Shown: positions 35,310 to 45,184, numbered from the stretch's first letter. The stretch: DNA of 64,000 nt from Winogradskyella forsetii (GCF_013394595.1 NZ_CP053348.1:2196001-2260000), one strand, 5' to 3'. The notes: generated by a model from the sequence alone, not told the origin. Numbers and translations are program-made.

Positions 35310-35366
35310 CAATGATATGGAAAACAAGTAATTATCTTTAAAACTATTGTAACATAAAGTGTTACA
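35310..35366 (-). promoter_or_regulatory. Promoter D: single TGTTACA box, inverted partner and -7 box
   Basis: One TGTTACA (complement of 35348-35354) lies 30 bp before TATCATTG (complement of 35310-35317), one mismatch from TAnnTTTG. The direct second box at 21 bp is missing. Instead an inverted copy lies at 35360-35366, making a 5-base-spaced palindrome. This precedes the regulator pair by about 28 bases of leader. Confidence 0.6.
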
Positions 35367-35539
35367 TATATTATAAAAGCTGATATTATTTATGATCTAA
35401 CTGCATCATGCTTTTGAAACTGCTATTAAGGATTTAATAACAGTGCCTTAAAAAGTAGAATTAAAAATGGTTAGATAAACTAAGTTAAAGTTTTTATTTT
35501 TTACGAAGTGACAGGTAATTAAGAAATTTTCAAAACAGT

Positions 35540-36736
35540 CTATTTGATAATATCTTTAATAATATCACTCATTTTCTGAGCGCGTGCCGACACTTCTTCT
35601 TGTGTCCAAGATAGTTTAATTAAGCAAGACATATTGCGACCAATATAAGCATCTGATTGCTCAAAGCTTTTAGTTTTAAGATATTCTAAACCTTCCTTGA
35701 CTTCTGCTGAGATAGGGAACAATGATTTTAAATCTTTAAGATGATCCCATTTTCTAATGTAATGCCAATTGTTGTCATAATAATTCCAACAGGCATCCAC
35801 AGCATTGTCTTTAAATGCTGCTGAAATTTTTCGCGCAGATTCTAAGTCAGGCAAAAAGAAGTTAAGAAAAGCATAACTTTCTTCTCCTCCTTCTGGAACC
35901 CTTCTAAAGGTCACTCCGGGCACTCTGGCCAATGCGTTTTTTAAAATGGTATAATTCCGTTTTTGAATCGCAATAAATTCTGGCAAGCGTCTCACTTGTG
36001 CCAAACCAACTGCAGCGTGTAATTCTGAAATCCTAAAATTATAACCTAAAAACGGATGCGTTTCTGCACCTCTATCATTACCAATATGGTCGTGGCCATG
36101 ATCGCTATAATGATCTGCATTGATGTAATAGTCTTTGTTATTAGTAACTACCGCTCCACCTTCTCCGCAGGTAATTGTTTTTACAAAATCGAATGAAAAA
36201 CAACCTAAATCCGCAATACTTCCTAAGGGTTTTCCTTTGTAGGTACCTCCAATGGCTTGGCATGCATCTTCAACAAAAATTAAATTGTGCTTATTACAAA
36301 TTTCACTTAGAGCCTCCATATTTCCCATACTTCCGCACATTTGTACGACCATAACGGCTTTTGTGTTTTGGGTTATAGCAGCTTCAACTGCTTTTGGATC
36401 TAAAGTTAAGGTATCATCAATATCCACTAAAACAGGAATGGCTCCAAGCATCATAATAGCTTCGAAACTAGCTACAAAGGTAAATGTTGGCATAATCACT
36501 TCATCTCCCGCTCCAACGCCTGCCGAAGCCAATGCCACAGAAACTGCAGCAGTTCCACTTGACACTAGTTGCACATGGTTGGATTGGAATGTTTTCGCCA
36601 ATTCAGATTCAAGTTCTTTCGCTTTCCAATGGCCTTTTCGCATGCCATCAAACCCATAGCGCATTAAGACGCCATTGTCTAAAACATCATTTACTTCTTT
36701 ACGTTCTAAATCGCTAAATAATTCGAATCCTGGCAT
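35540..36736 (-). CDS. DegT/DnrJ/EryC1/StrS family PLP aminotransferase
   Basis: A sugar or small-molecule aminotransferase of 398 residues. Family features: SSGTAAVSVALASAGVGAGDEVIMP near residues 60-84, EDACQAIGGTYKGKPLG near 157, and the PLP-binding lysine in SFDFVKTITCGEGG near 187. These enzymes usually put an amino group on a keto-sugar for surface glycans or antibiotics. No other sugar-biosynthesis gene is near, so the substrate cannot be guessed. A CAAATATA at 36764-36771 (TATATTTG on the - strand) fits a -7 box 27 bases before the ATG. Confidence 0.88.
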   Translation of the reverse strand: MPGFELFSDLERKEVNDVLDNGVLMRYGFDGMRKGHWKAKELESELAKTFQSNHVQLVSSGTAAVSVALASAGVGAGDEVIMPTFTFVASFEAIMMLGAIPVLVDIDDTLTLDPKAVEAAITQNTKAVMVVQMCGSMGNMEALSEICNKHNLIFVEDACQAIGGTYKGKPLGSIADLGCFSFDFVKTITCGEGGAVVTNNKDYYINADHYSDHGHDHIGNDRGAETHPFLGYNFRISELHAAVGLAQVRRLPEFIAIQKRNYTILKNALARVPGVTFRRVPEGGEESYAFLNFFLPDLESARKISAAFKDNAVDACWNYYDNNWHYIRKWDHLKDLKSLFPISAEVKEGLEYLKTKSFEQSDAYIGRNMSCLIKLSWTQEEVSARAQKMSDIIKDIIK

Positions 36737-36763
36737 AATTAATAATTAAATTTAAAAAATCAA

Positions 36764-36771
36764 CAAATATA
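36764..36771 (-). promoter_or_regulatory. Candidate -7 box for the DegT-type gene
   Basis: TATATTTG on the - strand matches TAnnTTTG, 27 bases upstream of the ATG at 36736. No good -33 element is seen at the usual spacing. Confidence 0.4.
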
Positions 36772-36802
36772 AGTGTTTGTCAATGCTGTTAGACATATTA
36801 TT

Positions 36803-37432
36803 TTATAATTCTATAATAGTTTCGGACAAGTGTTTTCTTACTTTTTTAAAACCAGCAAACATGTCATCACTGGCTCTGTAACCTACAGGTAATAATAAAA
36901 CAGAACTTAAACCATGTGTATCCAATCCTAATTTTTCGTCTAATTTTTTTGGTATAAAGCCTTCCATTGGACAGCTGTCTATGCCTTCTATCGCACAAAC
37001 AGTCATTAAATTACCTAAAGCAATATAAGCTTGTCGTGTTGCCCAACCTACCTTTTTTTCAGGATCCATACCATTTATTGTAGATTTCATTTGTTCCTTA
37101 AATGGTTGTAAAATTTCATCTGGTGTATTTCTTATGGTTTTAATGGTGTCAAAATGATTATTTACATCATTACCGTCAATTTCAGTTTGAATACATAATA
37201 CTAATAAATGCGAAGAATCAACAACCTGACGTTGACCATAAGCTACCTCCACTAAGCCTTGTCTAGCAACTTTATCTTCTACAATGACTAACTTTAGAGT
37301 TTGTAAACCATAAGATAATGCCGTTAAATTAAAGGCTTCTTTCAATATCTCCAATTTTTCTTTTGTTAGCGTTTTGCCTGTATCAAATTTTTTAGTGGCA
37401 TAACGCCATTTCAATTTTTCTATAATGGACAT
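36803..37432 (-). CDS. Nitroreductase family NAD(P)H-dependent oxidoreductase
   Basis: An FMN-dependent reductase of about 210 residues, of the NfsB type. The start ATG at 37432 (MSIIEKLKWRYATKKFD) matches the family N-terminus with the FMN-binding RYATKKFD motif. The frame stays open upstream to 37486, but those 18 residues are not family-like. Further family features are SSHLLVLCIQ, WATRQAYIALGNLM and the flavin-contacting CPMEGF segment. It would reduce nitroaromatics, quinones or similar compounds in the cytoplasm. It is a single gene between two unrelated units. Confidence 0.9.
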   Translation of the reverse strand: MSIIEKLKWRYATKKFDTGKTLTKEKLEILKEAFNLTALSYGLQTLKLVIVEDKVARQGLVEVAYGQRQVVDSSHLLVLCIQTEIDGNDVNNHFDTIKTIRNTPDEILQPFKEQMKSTINGMDPEKKVGWATRQAYIALGNLMTVCAIEGIDSCPMEGFIPKKLDEKLGLDTHGLSSVLLLPVGYRASDDMFAGFKKVRKHLSETIIEL

Positions 37433-37506
37433 TCTGATATTTTTTTTGTAAAAATAAGGAATTAACTTTTGAGTTAATTTATACAAATTAGTTCCTTGAA
37501 ATAAAA

Positions 37507-37539
37507 AAAGCTGAAGGACGCTTTTCGTCCTTCAGCTTT
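37507..37539 (-). terminator. Strong terminator after the SprB-like gene
   Basis: A 14-bp perfect stem (AAAGCTGAAGGACG and CGTCCTTCAGCTTT) with a 5-base loop, 22 bases after the stop of the large gene. It is followed on the - strand by a run of seven T. This is a typical Rho-independent terminator. Confidence 0.9.
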
Positions 37540-37561
37540 ATAATAAATCTTATCATTTTTT

Positions 37562-40500
37562 TTACCTTTTCAAAGTAAAATGGGCTCTAAATTCTTTACG
37601 TTCTCCTGTCAAAGGCTCGTCGTACTCAACCGTAAACCAATAGCCGTCGGTTGGCATAGCACTGCCATTGTAGGTGCCGTCCCATCCAGTTCCATCTGGG
37701 CTAATTTGTTTCAGAAGTTTTCCGTAGCGGTCAAATATGTAAATTTTTGCGCTGCTTCCAATACTTTCTATGTTCCAAGTTTCATTTTGGCCGTCTCCGT
37801 TGGGCGTAAAGTACAGCGGGTAATCGATTATGAACGCCGGTTCGGTCGTTGTCCCACAGCCGTTCCTGTCCCTTGCCGTGACATGGTGCTGGCCGGGCGA
37901 CACGTCGGTGAACAGGGTCCCGTCCTGCCATGGGCCGTTGTCCAGGCTGTATTCATAGTCCCCTATTTCATCTCCTGGCACCACTTCCAGAACGTGGCTC
38001 TCCGCAAAGTTCTGTGTCAGTACGTTCACCGTTATGCTCGGCGGTTCGCTTTCCATCACCACTGTGGTATCCTCATTTGTACAGTTGGTCGCCGTGGACG
38101 TGCTTATATCGGTAACCAGCACGCTATAGCTTCCGCCCTGGGTCGGCATGATGCTCGGCCCTGTCTCTCCCGTTATTTCCACGCCCTCATAACTCCACAC
38201 AAAACCATAGTCCGTTGCCGATAGGCCCGTGTCTATGACCAATGGGTCCAATATTTCGCTCCCGTCCGTGTTTACGCACAGGGTATAGCTCTCATCCAGG
38301 TCGAACTCCGGTAAAGGGTTCATCTGCAGCGTGAGCGCTGCCAGGGCATAACAGATCGAAGTGTCCGCGTCCGTGACCGCATCTGGCGTGTCGTTGTCCA
38401 CCCTTGCATAGATCACCTGTGGGTTTGTTACATTTTCGTATAAGGTCGGCAATGGGTTCACCTTGTCGTCCGCATCTTCTTGGGTGGCATAGTAGGTCAC
38501 GATGTAGTTCAACGGGTCCTGTCCGTCCAATACCTCTGTGTCCATCTCTGTAAGGTCAAACTGGGCACTGTCGTTAACCGGGTTGCCATCGGTCTCCATT
38601 TCATCGTCACACAGCTCAAAAAGGATCGGATCCATATCAGGATTGGCCTGTGCGGCCTCCTGTACCTCGATGTTGAAGCTCTGGGTACTGATGGAACAGC
38701 CCGTCCCGTTGTTGGTGATGGTCACGAATATCTGTTGTGGGTTCGCCGTATTGGTGTAAGGGCTCACAAGGCCGTTCATCCCTTCTTCCGCATCCGTTAG
38801 GTTATCATGGTAACTGACCGTAAACTGGGCCTCGTCCTGTCCGTTCAGCACTTCGGCGTCCTTGGTGCTAAGGTCAAAAGTGTCGGTGCCGTCGGTAAAG
38901 AGCTCGCATTGGATGAAGTCCGTCACAGCGACCACCTCTGGCAACGGGTTCACCTCGATGGTAAAGTCCACCAGGGCATAACAGCCCGTGGCGTCCTTGG
39001 TCATCCTTACATAGATCTCCTGCGTTGGTGTCCCTGTATTGGTGTACTGTGTTGGGTCTGGGATTGCGTCCGTGCCCGCGTTGGCAGCGTCCTCTGTCTC
39101 GTGATAGGTTATGGTCACACCGTTCTCACCGTTGCGGATCAGGTCTTCGTTTTCCGTGAGGTCAAATTCTTCCTCGCCGTCTCCCGTGTTTTCTTCGTAA
39201 CAGCGTTCTATGTTGGGCAACAAATCGCTGGCCGTTGGTGTTGGGTTCGGTAAAACCCTTATCGTCAAGGTTACCATATCCGTGCAACCGGTGTCCGTAT
39301 CGGTAACGACTGCTACCAATGTTTGAGGGTTGGCTTCTGCTGTACCGATTGCCGTATTGGTGTAGGCTTCTGCATTGACCGCATCAACTTCATCCTGTGC
39401 ATTGGCCAAAGTTTCGTAATAGGCAACACTCCAGCTTGCTTCTCCACCTGTGACCTCATCGTTCTTCATGGTCAGGTCAAAAACGGTAATTTCATCTGCG
39501 GTTTCGTCATCACATATTTCCAATGGAGCTGGTTGTATAGCTTCTGGCGGTAAGGCAACGCTGATTTCAAATGATCCTATATCGAAACAATCATTATTGT
39601 CATTTTCCAACCGTACAAAAATAGTCTGTGGATTACTTGAATTCGTATAACTTCCCGGTGTTGATATGGGACTGTTTCCTGATAACGCGTCCGCTTCGGA
39701 CACATGATAGGTTATAGTTACATCGGTCTGGGCTCCTATGATCTCTGAGTTTTTTGTGGTCAGATCAAACTGTGTAAAACCATTGGAGTCCATATCACAA
39801 ATAATAAACGGTTCTATGGTTGTTGGCACTTGTGGAATATCCAAAACCCGAATGGTCAGTGTCCTGGAAATATCATAACAGCCCGTGACCGTATTGGTCG
39901 CCCTGACATATATGGTCTGTTCGTTGATGACAATATTGGTATACGGGCTTGCAAATGCATTGCTGCCTGTATTGGCATCTTCCAGGGTTTCATGGTAGGT
40001 TATGTCAATATCCAGTTCGCCACCTATAATTTCTGTAGTTCTTTCTTCTAAATCAAATTCTGTAAATCCGTCCGCATCATCATCACAGACCTCTAAATCC
40101 ATTGGAGCTAATGGCGATGGAATCGGTCTAACTCGCAATGTCAATAATGATGTATTAACACAACCTGTAGCATTGTTCGTTGCCTTTACAAATACGGTTT
40201 GTGGGTTTTCGATATTGGTATATGGACTGGAAATTGGATCGGTATTGGCGTCCAGATCCGCTTGGGTCTCAAAAAAGGCCAAACCGATTCCTGATTGTCC
40301 GTTCAATATGTCGTCCGCTGCATCTTCGAGCGTAAAGGCTTCCTCCTGGTCACCTGGGTTATTATCGTCACATAGCTCCAACGGCACGGCCTGGACCAAA
40401 ACAGGTATTGGATTAACAATCAATTCTAAAGTGGTCAACTTATAACATCCACTCATCATATCTTCCACCCGGACCCAAACAACTTGGTTGAAATCATCAC

Positions 40501-43500
40501 TATTGGTATAATTGGTTGCATTGTTTATGGGACTTAAAGCGTCTGCCGCATCGGTTTCATTGACATAAAATGTTACGTTATATAATGTTGGGTCCGCTAG
40601 GTTCTCTAGAATTTCTGGTATTTTACTGGTAAGGTCGAATTGCCCAAAGCCATCTGCCGAGATATCATCGCAGATCTCCAAAGGTTCCGGTGCCACTGCG
40701 CCCAACTGGGGCGTTGGGTTGACATTGATCTGTAAGGTGACTATGGTATCGCAATCTGTAGCTATGGTGGAACTTTCAACCCGTGCATAGAGCGTTTGGG
40801 AACCCAATACGATATTATTGTAAGGGCTGGGTACCGGATTGACATTGTTCTGCGCATCTGCCATCGTTTCGTGATAGCTTACCGTTAAGGTGGTATCGCC
40901 TCCCGTTATCTCATCGTCCTTACTGGTCAGGTCAAAAGTCCCAAAACCATCACTATCCGGATCACAGAAGTCTAAAGGTGTTGGCATATTTGCCACGGGT
41001 GCTTGCTGTACCAGCAACTCTAAGGTCGTGGTATCCGAACAGCCTGTGTTGATGTCCTCGACATAAGCAATGATGATCTGGCCGTTACTGGTATTGGTGT
41101 ACAAGGTTGGTAACGGATCTGCTCCGGATTGCAGATCTGCCATGGATTCATAATAGCTGACCGAATAGTTTGGGTTGCTTCCTGTTATCTCGGCGTTCTT
41201 TAGGCTTAAATCCAGCTCTGTTATACCGTCCGGTGTGCCGTCGTCACAGACTTCTAGGGGTGTGGGTGTGGAAAAAGATGGTAATGGATTCACTATCAAA
41301 TTAAAAGTAGTGGTTGTATAGCAATCTGTATTCAGATCATTTTCCGCACGTACGTAAAGGATTTGATTATTACTTTCATTTGTATATGGGCTTGTTAAGG
41401 CATCATCATTATTTTCTGCATCTAGCAGTGATAAGTGATACGTAATAGTTGTACCTGTTGCACCATTTAATATGATTGGAGTTTGTGTTTCCAAATCAAA
41501 TTGTGCTAATCCATCATTACTTGCATCGTCACATGTTTCAAGTAGATCTGGAGTTGTAATAACAGGCGTATCAAAAACTTCTAAATTTAATGGCGAAATA
41601 TTATAGCAATCCGTTGCATCAGCATCAACGCGTACATAAACGGTTTGATTATAAGTATCCGTATTTTCAAAAACGGTTGGATTTGCAATTGTAGGAGTTC
41701 CTCCTGCTTCGGCTTCAGTTTCTAAAATATAATATGAGACTTGAACTGCTTGTGTGTTTCCAGCGATTATCTCAGCTTCTGCTTGTGTTAAATCAAAAAC
41801 ACCAATACCTAAATTATTGGCATCACATGATAATAAATCTGTGGCCATATTTGCCAGAGGCGCACCAACAACTTGTAAGTTTAGCGTTGTATAACCCACA
41901 CAGCCTGTATCTGTTTCTACACGTACATAAATAGTTTGATTTGCAGAAGTACTATCGTATGGTGAAGCTAAAGCGTCAAGAGAATTTCCGGTTTCGGCTA
42001 AAATTTCTGTTTCATAATAGGTTACCGTTACATTTGTTGCATTATCTGAAATCGCTGCGCTTTGTGCTTCCAAATCAAAAGACGCAGAGTTTGGATTTGT
42101 ACCATCATTACATTCCAATAGCGGCTCAGGATCTATTACAGTTGGCAAAGTCCCAACTACAATGGTTTCTGTAATATTTAGTGCAAGTTCACAATTGGGA
42201 GGTGTAGCACTTGTTACTGAAATAATATCAATATCAGTATCTGCGGTCAACGCCGGAATAGTCAAGGTAAAGTTCCCAGTAGCATCTAAATTTAGCGATT
42301 GATTTGCTCCACTATCATTGGTGTACGTAATGGTGGCATTAGGGTCACCTGAAAATTGTAACTCGCCATCTTCGCCTTCACAAATAGGTGTATTATTAAT
42401 TATTGTTGGTACTGTATTGCTGTTAACCGTAACTGAAACCGAATCGGCTAATGTCTGTGAGCATACTACAGCATTTGTGGCGCTCAAAATTTGAGCATCT
42501 TCTAAATTAACTTCAGTGTCTAATGTTGGATTTTGAACAATGGTCGCAATGCCTGTATCATCAATTAAAATTTCTTCTGTATCTCCTCCATTTATATTAT
42601 AATACACCACAGAATCTGGTGTTCCTGTAAATGTAAACGTAACGTCTTCGCCTTCGCATATTGCGGTACTAGAAACAGCAACGGTTGCCGTTGGAATCGG
42701 TGTAACAACCAAATTAAAATCAACTAAAGAGTAACAATCCGTGATTCCAGACTTCACTTTGGCATAAATTTGCTGCGGATTAGAAGTATTGGCATAAATC
42801 CCAGGCAATTCATTTATATCATCTGTGGCATCTGCTAAACTGGCATAAAAGTCGATAGTGTTTGCTGCATCAGAATTAATACTTGGCTTTAAACTATTAA
42901 GATCAAAAACTCCAATATTAGGATTACTACTACACTGTTTTATATCTTCAATTGTATTTGCTTCTGGCGGTGCAGGAAAAGCCCCTGTGCCTTCAGATGC
43001 AGTACCTGTCCATTCCAATTGAAAACCTCCTTCTCCAGCAGGTCTATCGATAACAATAAAATAGGATTCCCCAACATTAACATTCAACCAAAACACATAA
43101 CCGTTTCCGTTAGCACCTGGTCCTGTTTGCGTTAAAGTAGTGCTGCCATTAATCCCTGTAAAGTTATTTGGTAAACCTGCTTGATTAGGGTTAGTAGTTG
43201 CACAGCGAATTGGACTTCCTAAATTAGAACAAAGTCTGTTTGGGCCAAAAACCCAAAAATCGTAATCAACCATGATGTCTGGATCGTCAGGAATTAAATC
43301 AAATCCTAATGTTCCAGATTGTACAATGTTTACCTCTAACCATAATGAATTATTTTCAAAACCACCACAGCCATTAACTTCAGAATCATCACCAGAACCC
43401 GTTGCATTAGATGAAAATGTGCCATTTCCACAGACCACTATTGCATCTACACAATCATTGGGTTCTTGAGCTTCTACATTAGCCAAAAGAACTATTGAAA

Positions 43501-43525
43501 TTACTATAAGTAAAATCTTCTTCAT
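37562..43525 (-). CDS. SprB-like giant repeat surface protein with T9SS type B sorting domain
   Basis: A 1987-residue cell-surface protein. It has a signal peptide (ending LANVEAQ), an N-terminal beta domain of about 160 residues (starting EPNDCVDAIVVCGNG), then Ig-like segments. There are 14 repeats of roughly 85-100 residues, each with a CDDxxxDGFxxFDL core, an SYHETxxDA stretch, PYTNxxNPQTIYVR and a T-C motif. The last about 80 residues are a type B T9SS signal (YFTPNGDGQNETWNI, IYIFDRYGKLLKQ, GWDGTYNG, TVEYDE), as in gliding adhesin SprB. It should be displayed on the cell surface and may act in gliding or adhesion. Base composition changes strongly along the gene: about 60% GC in a 60-base line at 38341 against about 32-35% at 41401 and 42541. 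Confidence 0.9.
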   Translation of the reverse strand: MKKILLIVISIVLLANVEAQEPNDCVDAIVVCGNGTFSSNATGSGDDSEVNGCGGFENNSLWLEVNIVQSGTLGFDLIPDDPDIMVDYDFWVFGPNRLCSNLGSPIRCATTNPNQAGLPNNFTGINGSTTLTQTGPGANGNGYVFWLNVNVGESYFIVIDRPAGEGGFQLEWTGTASEGTGAFPAPPEANTIEDIKQCSSNPNIGVFDLNSLKPSINSDAANTIDFYASLADATDDINELPGIYANTSNPQQIYAKVKSGITDCYSLVDFNLVVTPIPTATVAVSSTAICEGEDVTFTFTGTPDSVVYYNINGGDTEEILIDDTGIATIVQNPTLDTEVNLEDAQILSATNAVVCSQTLADSVSVTVNSNTVPTIINNTPICEGEDGELQFSGDPNATITYTNDSGANQSLNLDATGNFTLTIPALTADTDIDIISVTSATPPNCELALNITETIVVGTLPTVIDPEPLLECNDGTNPNSASFDLEAQSAAISDNATNVTVTYYETEILAETGNSLDALASPYDSTSANQTIYVRVETDTGCVGYTTLNLQVVGAPLANMATDLLSCDANNLGIGVFDLTQAEAEIIAGNTQAVQVSYYILETEAEAGGTPTIANPTVFENTDTYNQTVYVRVDADATDCYNISPLNLEVFDTPVITTPDLLETCDDASNDGLAQFDLETQTPIILNGATGTTITYHLSLLDAENNDDALTSPYTNESNNQILYVRAENDLNTDCYTTTTFNLIVNPLPSFSTPTPLEVCDDGTPDGITELDLSLKNAEITGSNPNYSVSYYESMADLQSGADPLPTLYTNTSNGQIIIAYVEDINTGCSDTTTLELLVQQAPVANMPTPLDFCDPDSDGFGTFDLTSKDDEITGGDTTLTVSYHETMADAQNNVNPVPSPYNNIVLGSQTLYARVESSTIATDCDTIVTLQINVNPTPQLGAVAPEPLEICDDISADGFGQFDLTSKIPEILENLADPTLYNVTFYVNETDAADALSPINNATNYTNSDDFNQVVWVRVEDMMSGCYKLTTLELIVNPIPVLVQAVPLELCDDNNPGDQEEAFTLEDAADDILNGQSGIGLAFFETQADLDANTDPISSPYTNIENPQTVFVKATNNATGCVNTSLLTLRVRPIPSPLAPMDLEVCDDDADGFTEFDLEERTTEIIGGELDIDITYHETLEDANTGSNAFASPYTNIVINEQTIYVRATNTVTGCYDISRTLTIRVLDIPQVPTTIEPFIICDMDSNGFTQFDLTTKNSEIIGAQTDVTITYHVSEADALSGNSPISTPGSYTNSSNPQTIFVRLENDNNDCFDIGSFEISVALPPEAIQPAPLEICDDETADEITVFDLTMKNDEVTGGEASWSVAYYETLANAQDEVDAVNAEAYTNTAIGTAEANPQTLVAVVTDTDTGCTDMVTLTIRVLPNPTPTASDLLPNIERCYEENTGDGEEEFDLTENEDLIRNGENGVTITYHETEDAANAGTDAIPDPTQYTNTGTPTQEIYVRMTKDATGCYALVDFTIEVNPLPEVVAVTDFIQCELFTDGTDTFDLSTKDAEVLNGQDEAQFTVSYHDNLTDAEEGMNGLVSPYTNTANPQQIFVTITNNGTGCSISTQSFNIEVQEAAQANPDMDPILFELCDDEMETDGNPVNDSAQFDLTEMDTEVLDGQDPLNYIVTYYATQEDADDKVNPLPTLYENVTNPQVIYARVDNDTPDAVTDADTSICYALAALTLQMNPLPEFDLDESYTLCVNTDGSEILDPLVIDTGLSATDYGFVWSYEGVEITGETGPSIMPTQGGSYSVLVTDISTSTATNCTNEDTTVVMESEPPSITVNVLTQNFAESHVLEVVPGDEIGDYEYSLDNGPWQDGTLFTDVSPGQHHVTARDRNGCGTTTEPAFIIDYPLYFTPNGDGQNETWNIESIGSSAKIYIFDRYGKLLKQISPDGTGWDGTYNGSAMPTDGYWFTVEYDEPLTGERKEFRAHFTLKR

Positions 43526-44148
43526 TTATTTATTTTTATTGTTTCCTTTATTCTGAATTGAAAATGAAAGCTAAAAAAAAGCTACTTCAATTAAGACTAA
43601 AGCGCAAGATACTATATCTATAACATTTCGATATTCAAAACCCCTACTCTAAACGTTTGTTCTTTCTGACAAAAAATTGCTTACACCAAGACCGCCACCA
43701 TCGTAAATAAAACTCGTAAAACTAGGAAATCACCCATCTATTTTGATGCTACCGAATTGTTCGATTCTCCATCGAAATTGTTAACGCACTCCATTTGAAA
43801 AATGCCATTTTTTTCATTGTTTTTTGGAATTAATTTATTAATTAGAAATAGTGATTATTCATATCGACTTCTAAGGTAGATTAAAATATTTGCCCTATAA
43901 AGAATATGTGTTTGTTATTTACGGAAATTTGAAAGTGAAAATACCGTTTTAAAAAACTAATAATCAATTAATTAAAAATCAAAATAACCATTTAAAGAAA
44001 AATTAATTCGACTAAGTATTTTTGTTGCATTTTACCCTAGTTGCATAGGTTTTTTACTTTTATTATTGAAATGTATTAGTGTGTTCATCTTAAATTTTTC
44101 GATCAATCACACTTGTAATTCGCAACATTTATTCCTTACCTTTAAACC
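43526..44148 (+). other. Long divergent intergenic region, no gene found
   Basis: 623 bases between the starts of the SprB-like gene and murQ, which read apart. It is AT-rich and should hold both promoters. No open frame of note, RNA gene, repeat or riboswitch was recognised. A TACCTTTA at 44137-44144, right before the murQ ATG, resembles a -7 box but would give a leaderless transcript, so I do not call it. Confidence 0.6.
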
Positions 44149-44970
44149 ATGAATTTCATAAAAACAACTGAGCAAGATTCCAATTATAACAATCTCGAAA
44201 AAATGTCCACCAACGAGATTATTAGAAGCATCAATAAAGAAGACCAAACAGTGCCCTTAGCAGTGGAAAAAGCCTTACCACAAATTGAAGCTCTCATTGA
44301 CCAAGTTGTTTCCAAATTAAAAAATGGAGGACGCCTTTTTTATTTAGGAGCTGGTACAAGTGGAAGATTAGGTATTCTTGATGCTTCCGAATGTCCACCT
44401 ACTTTTGGAGTGTCTCATGAGTTGGTTATTGGTTTAATTGCTGGAGGTGACGACGCCATACGAAAAGCCGTGGAAAATGCTGAAGATTCGAATACCCAAG
44501 GTTGGTTAGATTTAGAAGCACATAATATCTCCACCAACGACGTTGTCATAGGGATTGCTGCCTCTGGAACAACACCTTATGTGATCAGTGCTTTAGAAAA
44601 ATGTAATGAGCAAGCTATCATTACGGGATGTATAACCTGCAATGAAGGTAGTCCACTAGCACTTACAGCAAAATTCCCAGTTGAAGTTGTGGTCGGTCCA
44701 GAATTTTTAACCGGAAGCTCCAGAATGAAAGCTGGAACAGCCCAAAAAATGGTTCTAAATATGATAACCACTACTACCATGATTCAATTAGGTAAAGTAA
44801 AAGGCAACAAAATGGTGGATATGCAATTAAGTAATGACAAACTGGTGGAAAGAGGTGTAAAAATGATTATGAACGAGCTAGACATCTCAAAAGAAGAAGC
44901 TGCCAATCTATTAAACGAACACAAGAGCGTTAGAAAAAGTATTTCCCATGGACGACGAGAACAGAACTGA
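44149..44970 (+). CDS. murQ: N-acetylmuramic acid 6-phosphate etherase MurQ
   Basis: A 273-residue SIS-fold enzyme that splits the lactyl ether of MurNAc 6-phosphate to give GlcNAc 6-phosphate in cell-wall recycling. The sugar-phosphate motif LGAGTSGRLGILDASECPPT (near residues 65-84) includes the catalytic acid region, and LIAGGDDAIRKAVENAEDS follows. GIAASGTTPYVISAL and GSSRMKAGTAQKMVLNM complete the signature. The protein is a little shorter than many family members (about 300), with the C-terminal helical domain reduced. Its 3' end overlaps the next gene by 23 bp. No other MurNAc-recycling gene is present. Confidence 0.93.
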   Translation: MNFIKTTEQDSNYNNLEKMSTNEIIRSINKEDQTVPLAVEKALPQIEALIDQVVSKLKNGGRLFYLGAGTSGRLGILDASECPPTFGVSHELVIGLIAGGDDAIRKAVENAEDSNTQGWLDLEAHNISTNDVVIGIAASGTTPYVISALEKCNEQAIITGCITCNEGSPLALTAKFPVEVVVGPEFLTGSSRMKAGTAQKMVLNMITTTTMIQLGKVKGNKMVDMQLSNDKLVERGVKMIMNELDISKEEAANLLNEHKSVRKSISHGRREQN

Positions 44971-45184
44971 TAAAGACATTTTAGCTAAAGGTTTAAAGCA
45001 AATGGGCATTTGCCTTTTACTGATGTTTGCTGGCCCAACGTTACTACACCTAACCTTAGACAATAAAGACAAGCCACTCTACATTCCTTTACTGATTGTT
45101 TCAATTCTACTATGCATATTGGCGATTTCATTTTTGTTTATTGGGGTCAACACCATTCTGAACAGTATTTTTAAAAAAAAGTGA
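44948..45184 (+). CDS. Small two-span membrane protein (DUF6095-like)
   Basis: A 78-residue protein with a hydrophilic charged start (MDDENRTDKDILAKGLKQMG) and two membrane segments, about 20-40 and 46-72, ending in lysines. I recall this size and pattern next to murQ in Flavobacteriaceae, as the family now called DUF6095. Its start lies inside murQ, so it is probably translationally coupled to it. Its role is not known. Confidence 0.8.
   Translation: MDDENRTDKDILAKGLKQMGICLLLMFAGPTLLHLTLDNKDKPLYIPLLIVSILLCILAISFLFIGVNTILNSIFKKK

Noticed and set aside
37580..42174. Several open frames of 60-214 codons on the + strand opposite the SprB-like gene
   Set aside because: They are antisense shadows of a repetitive gene, have no family resemblance, and come from the codon pattern of the repeats.
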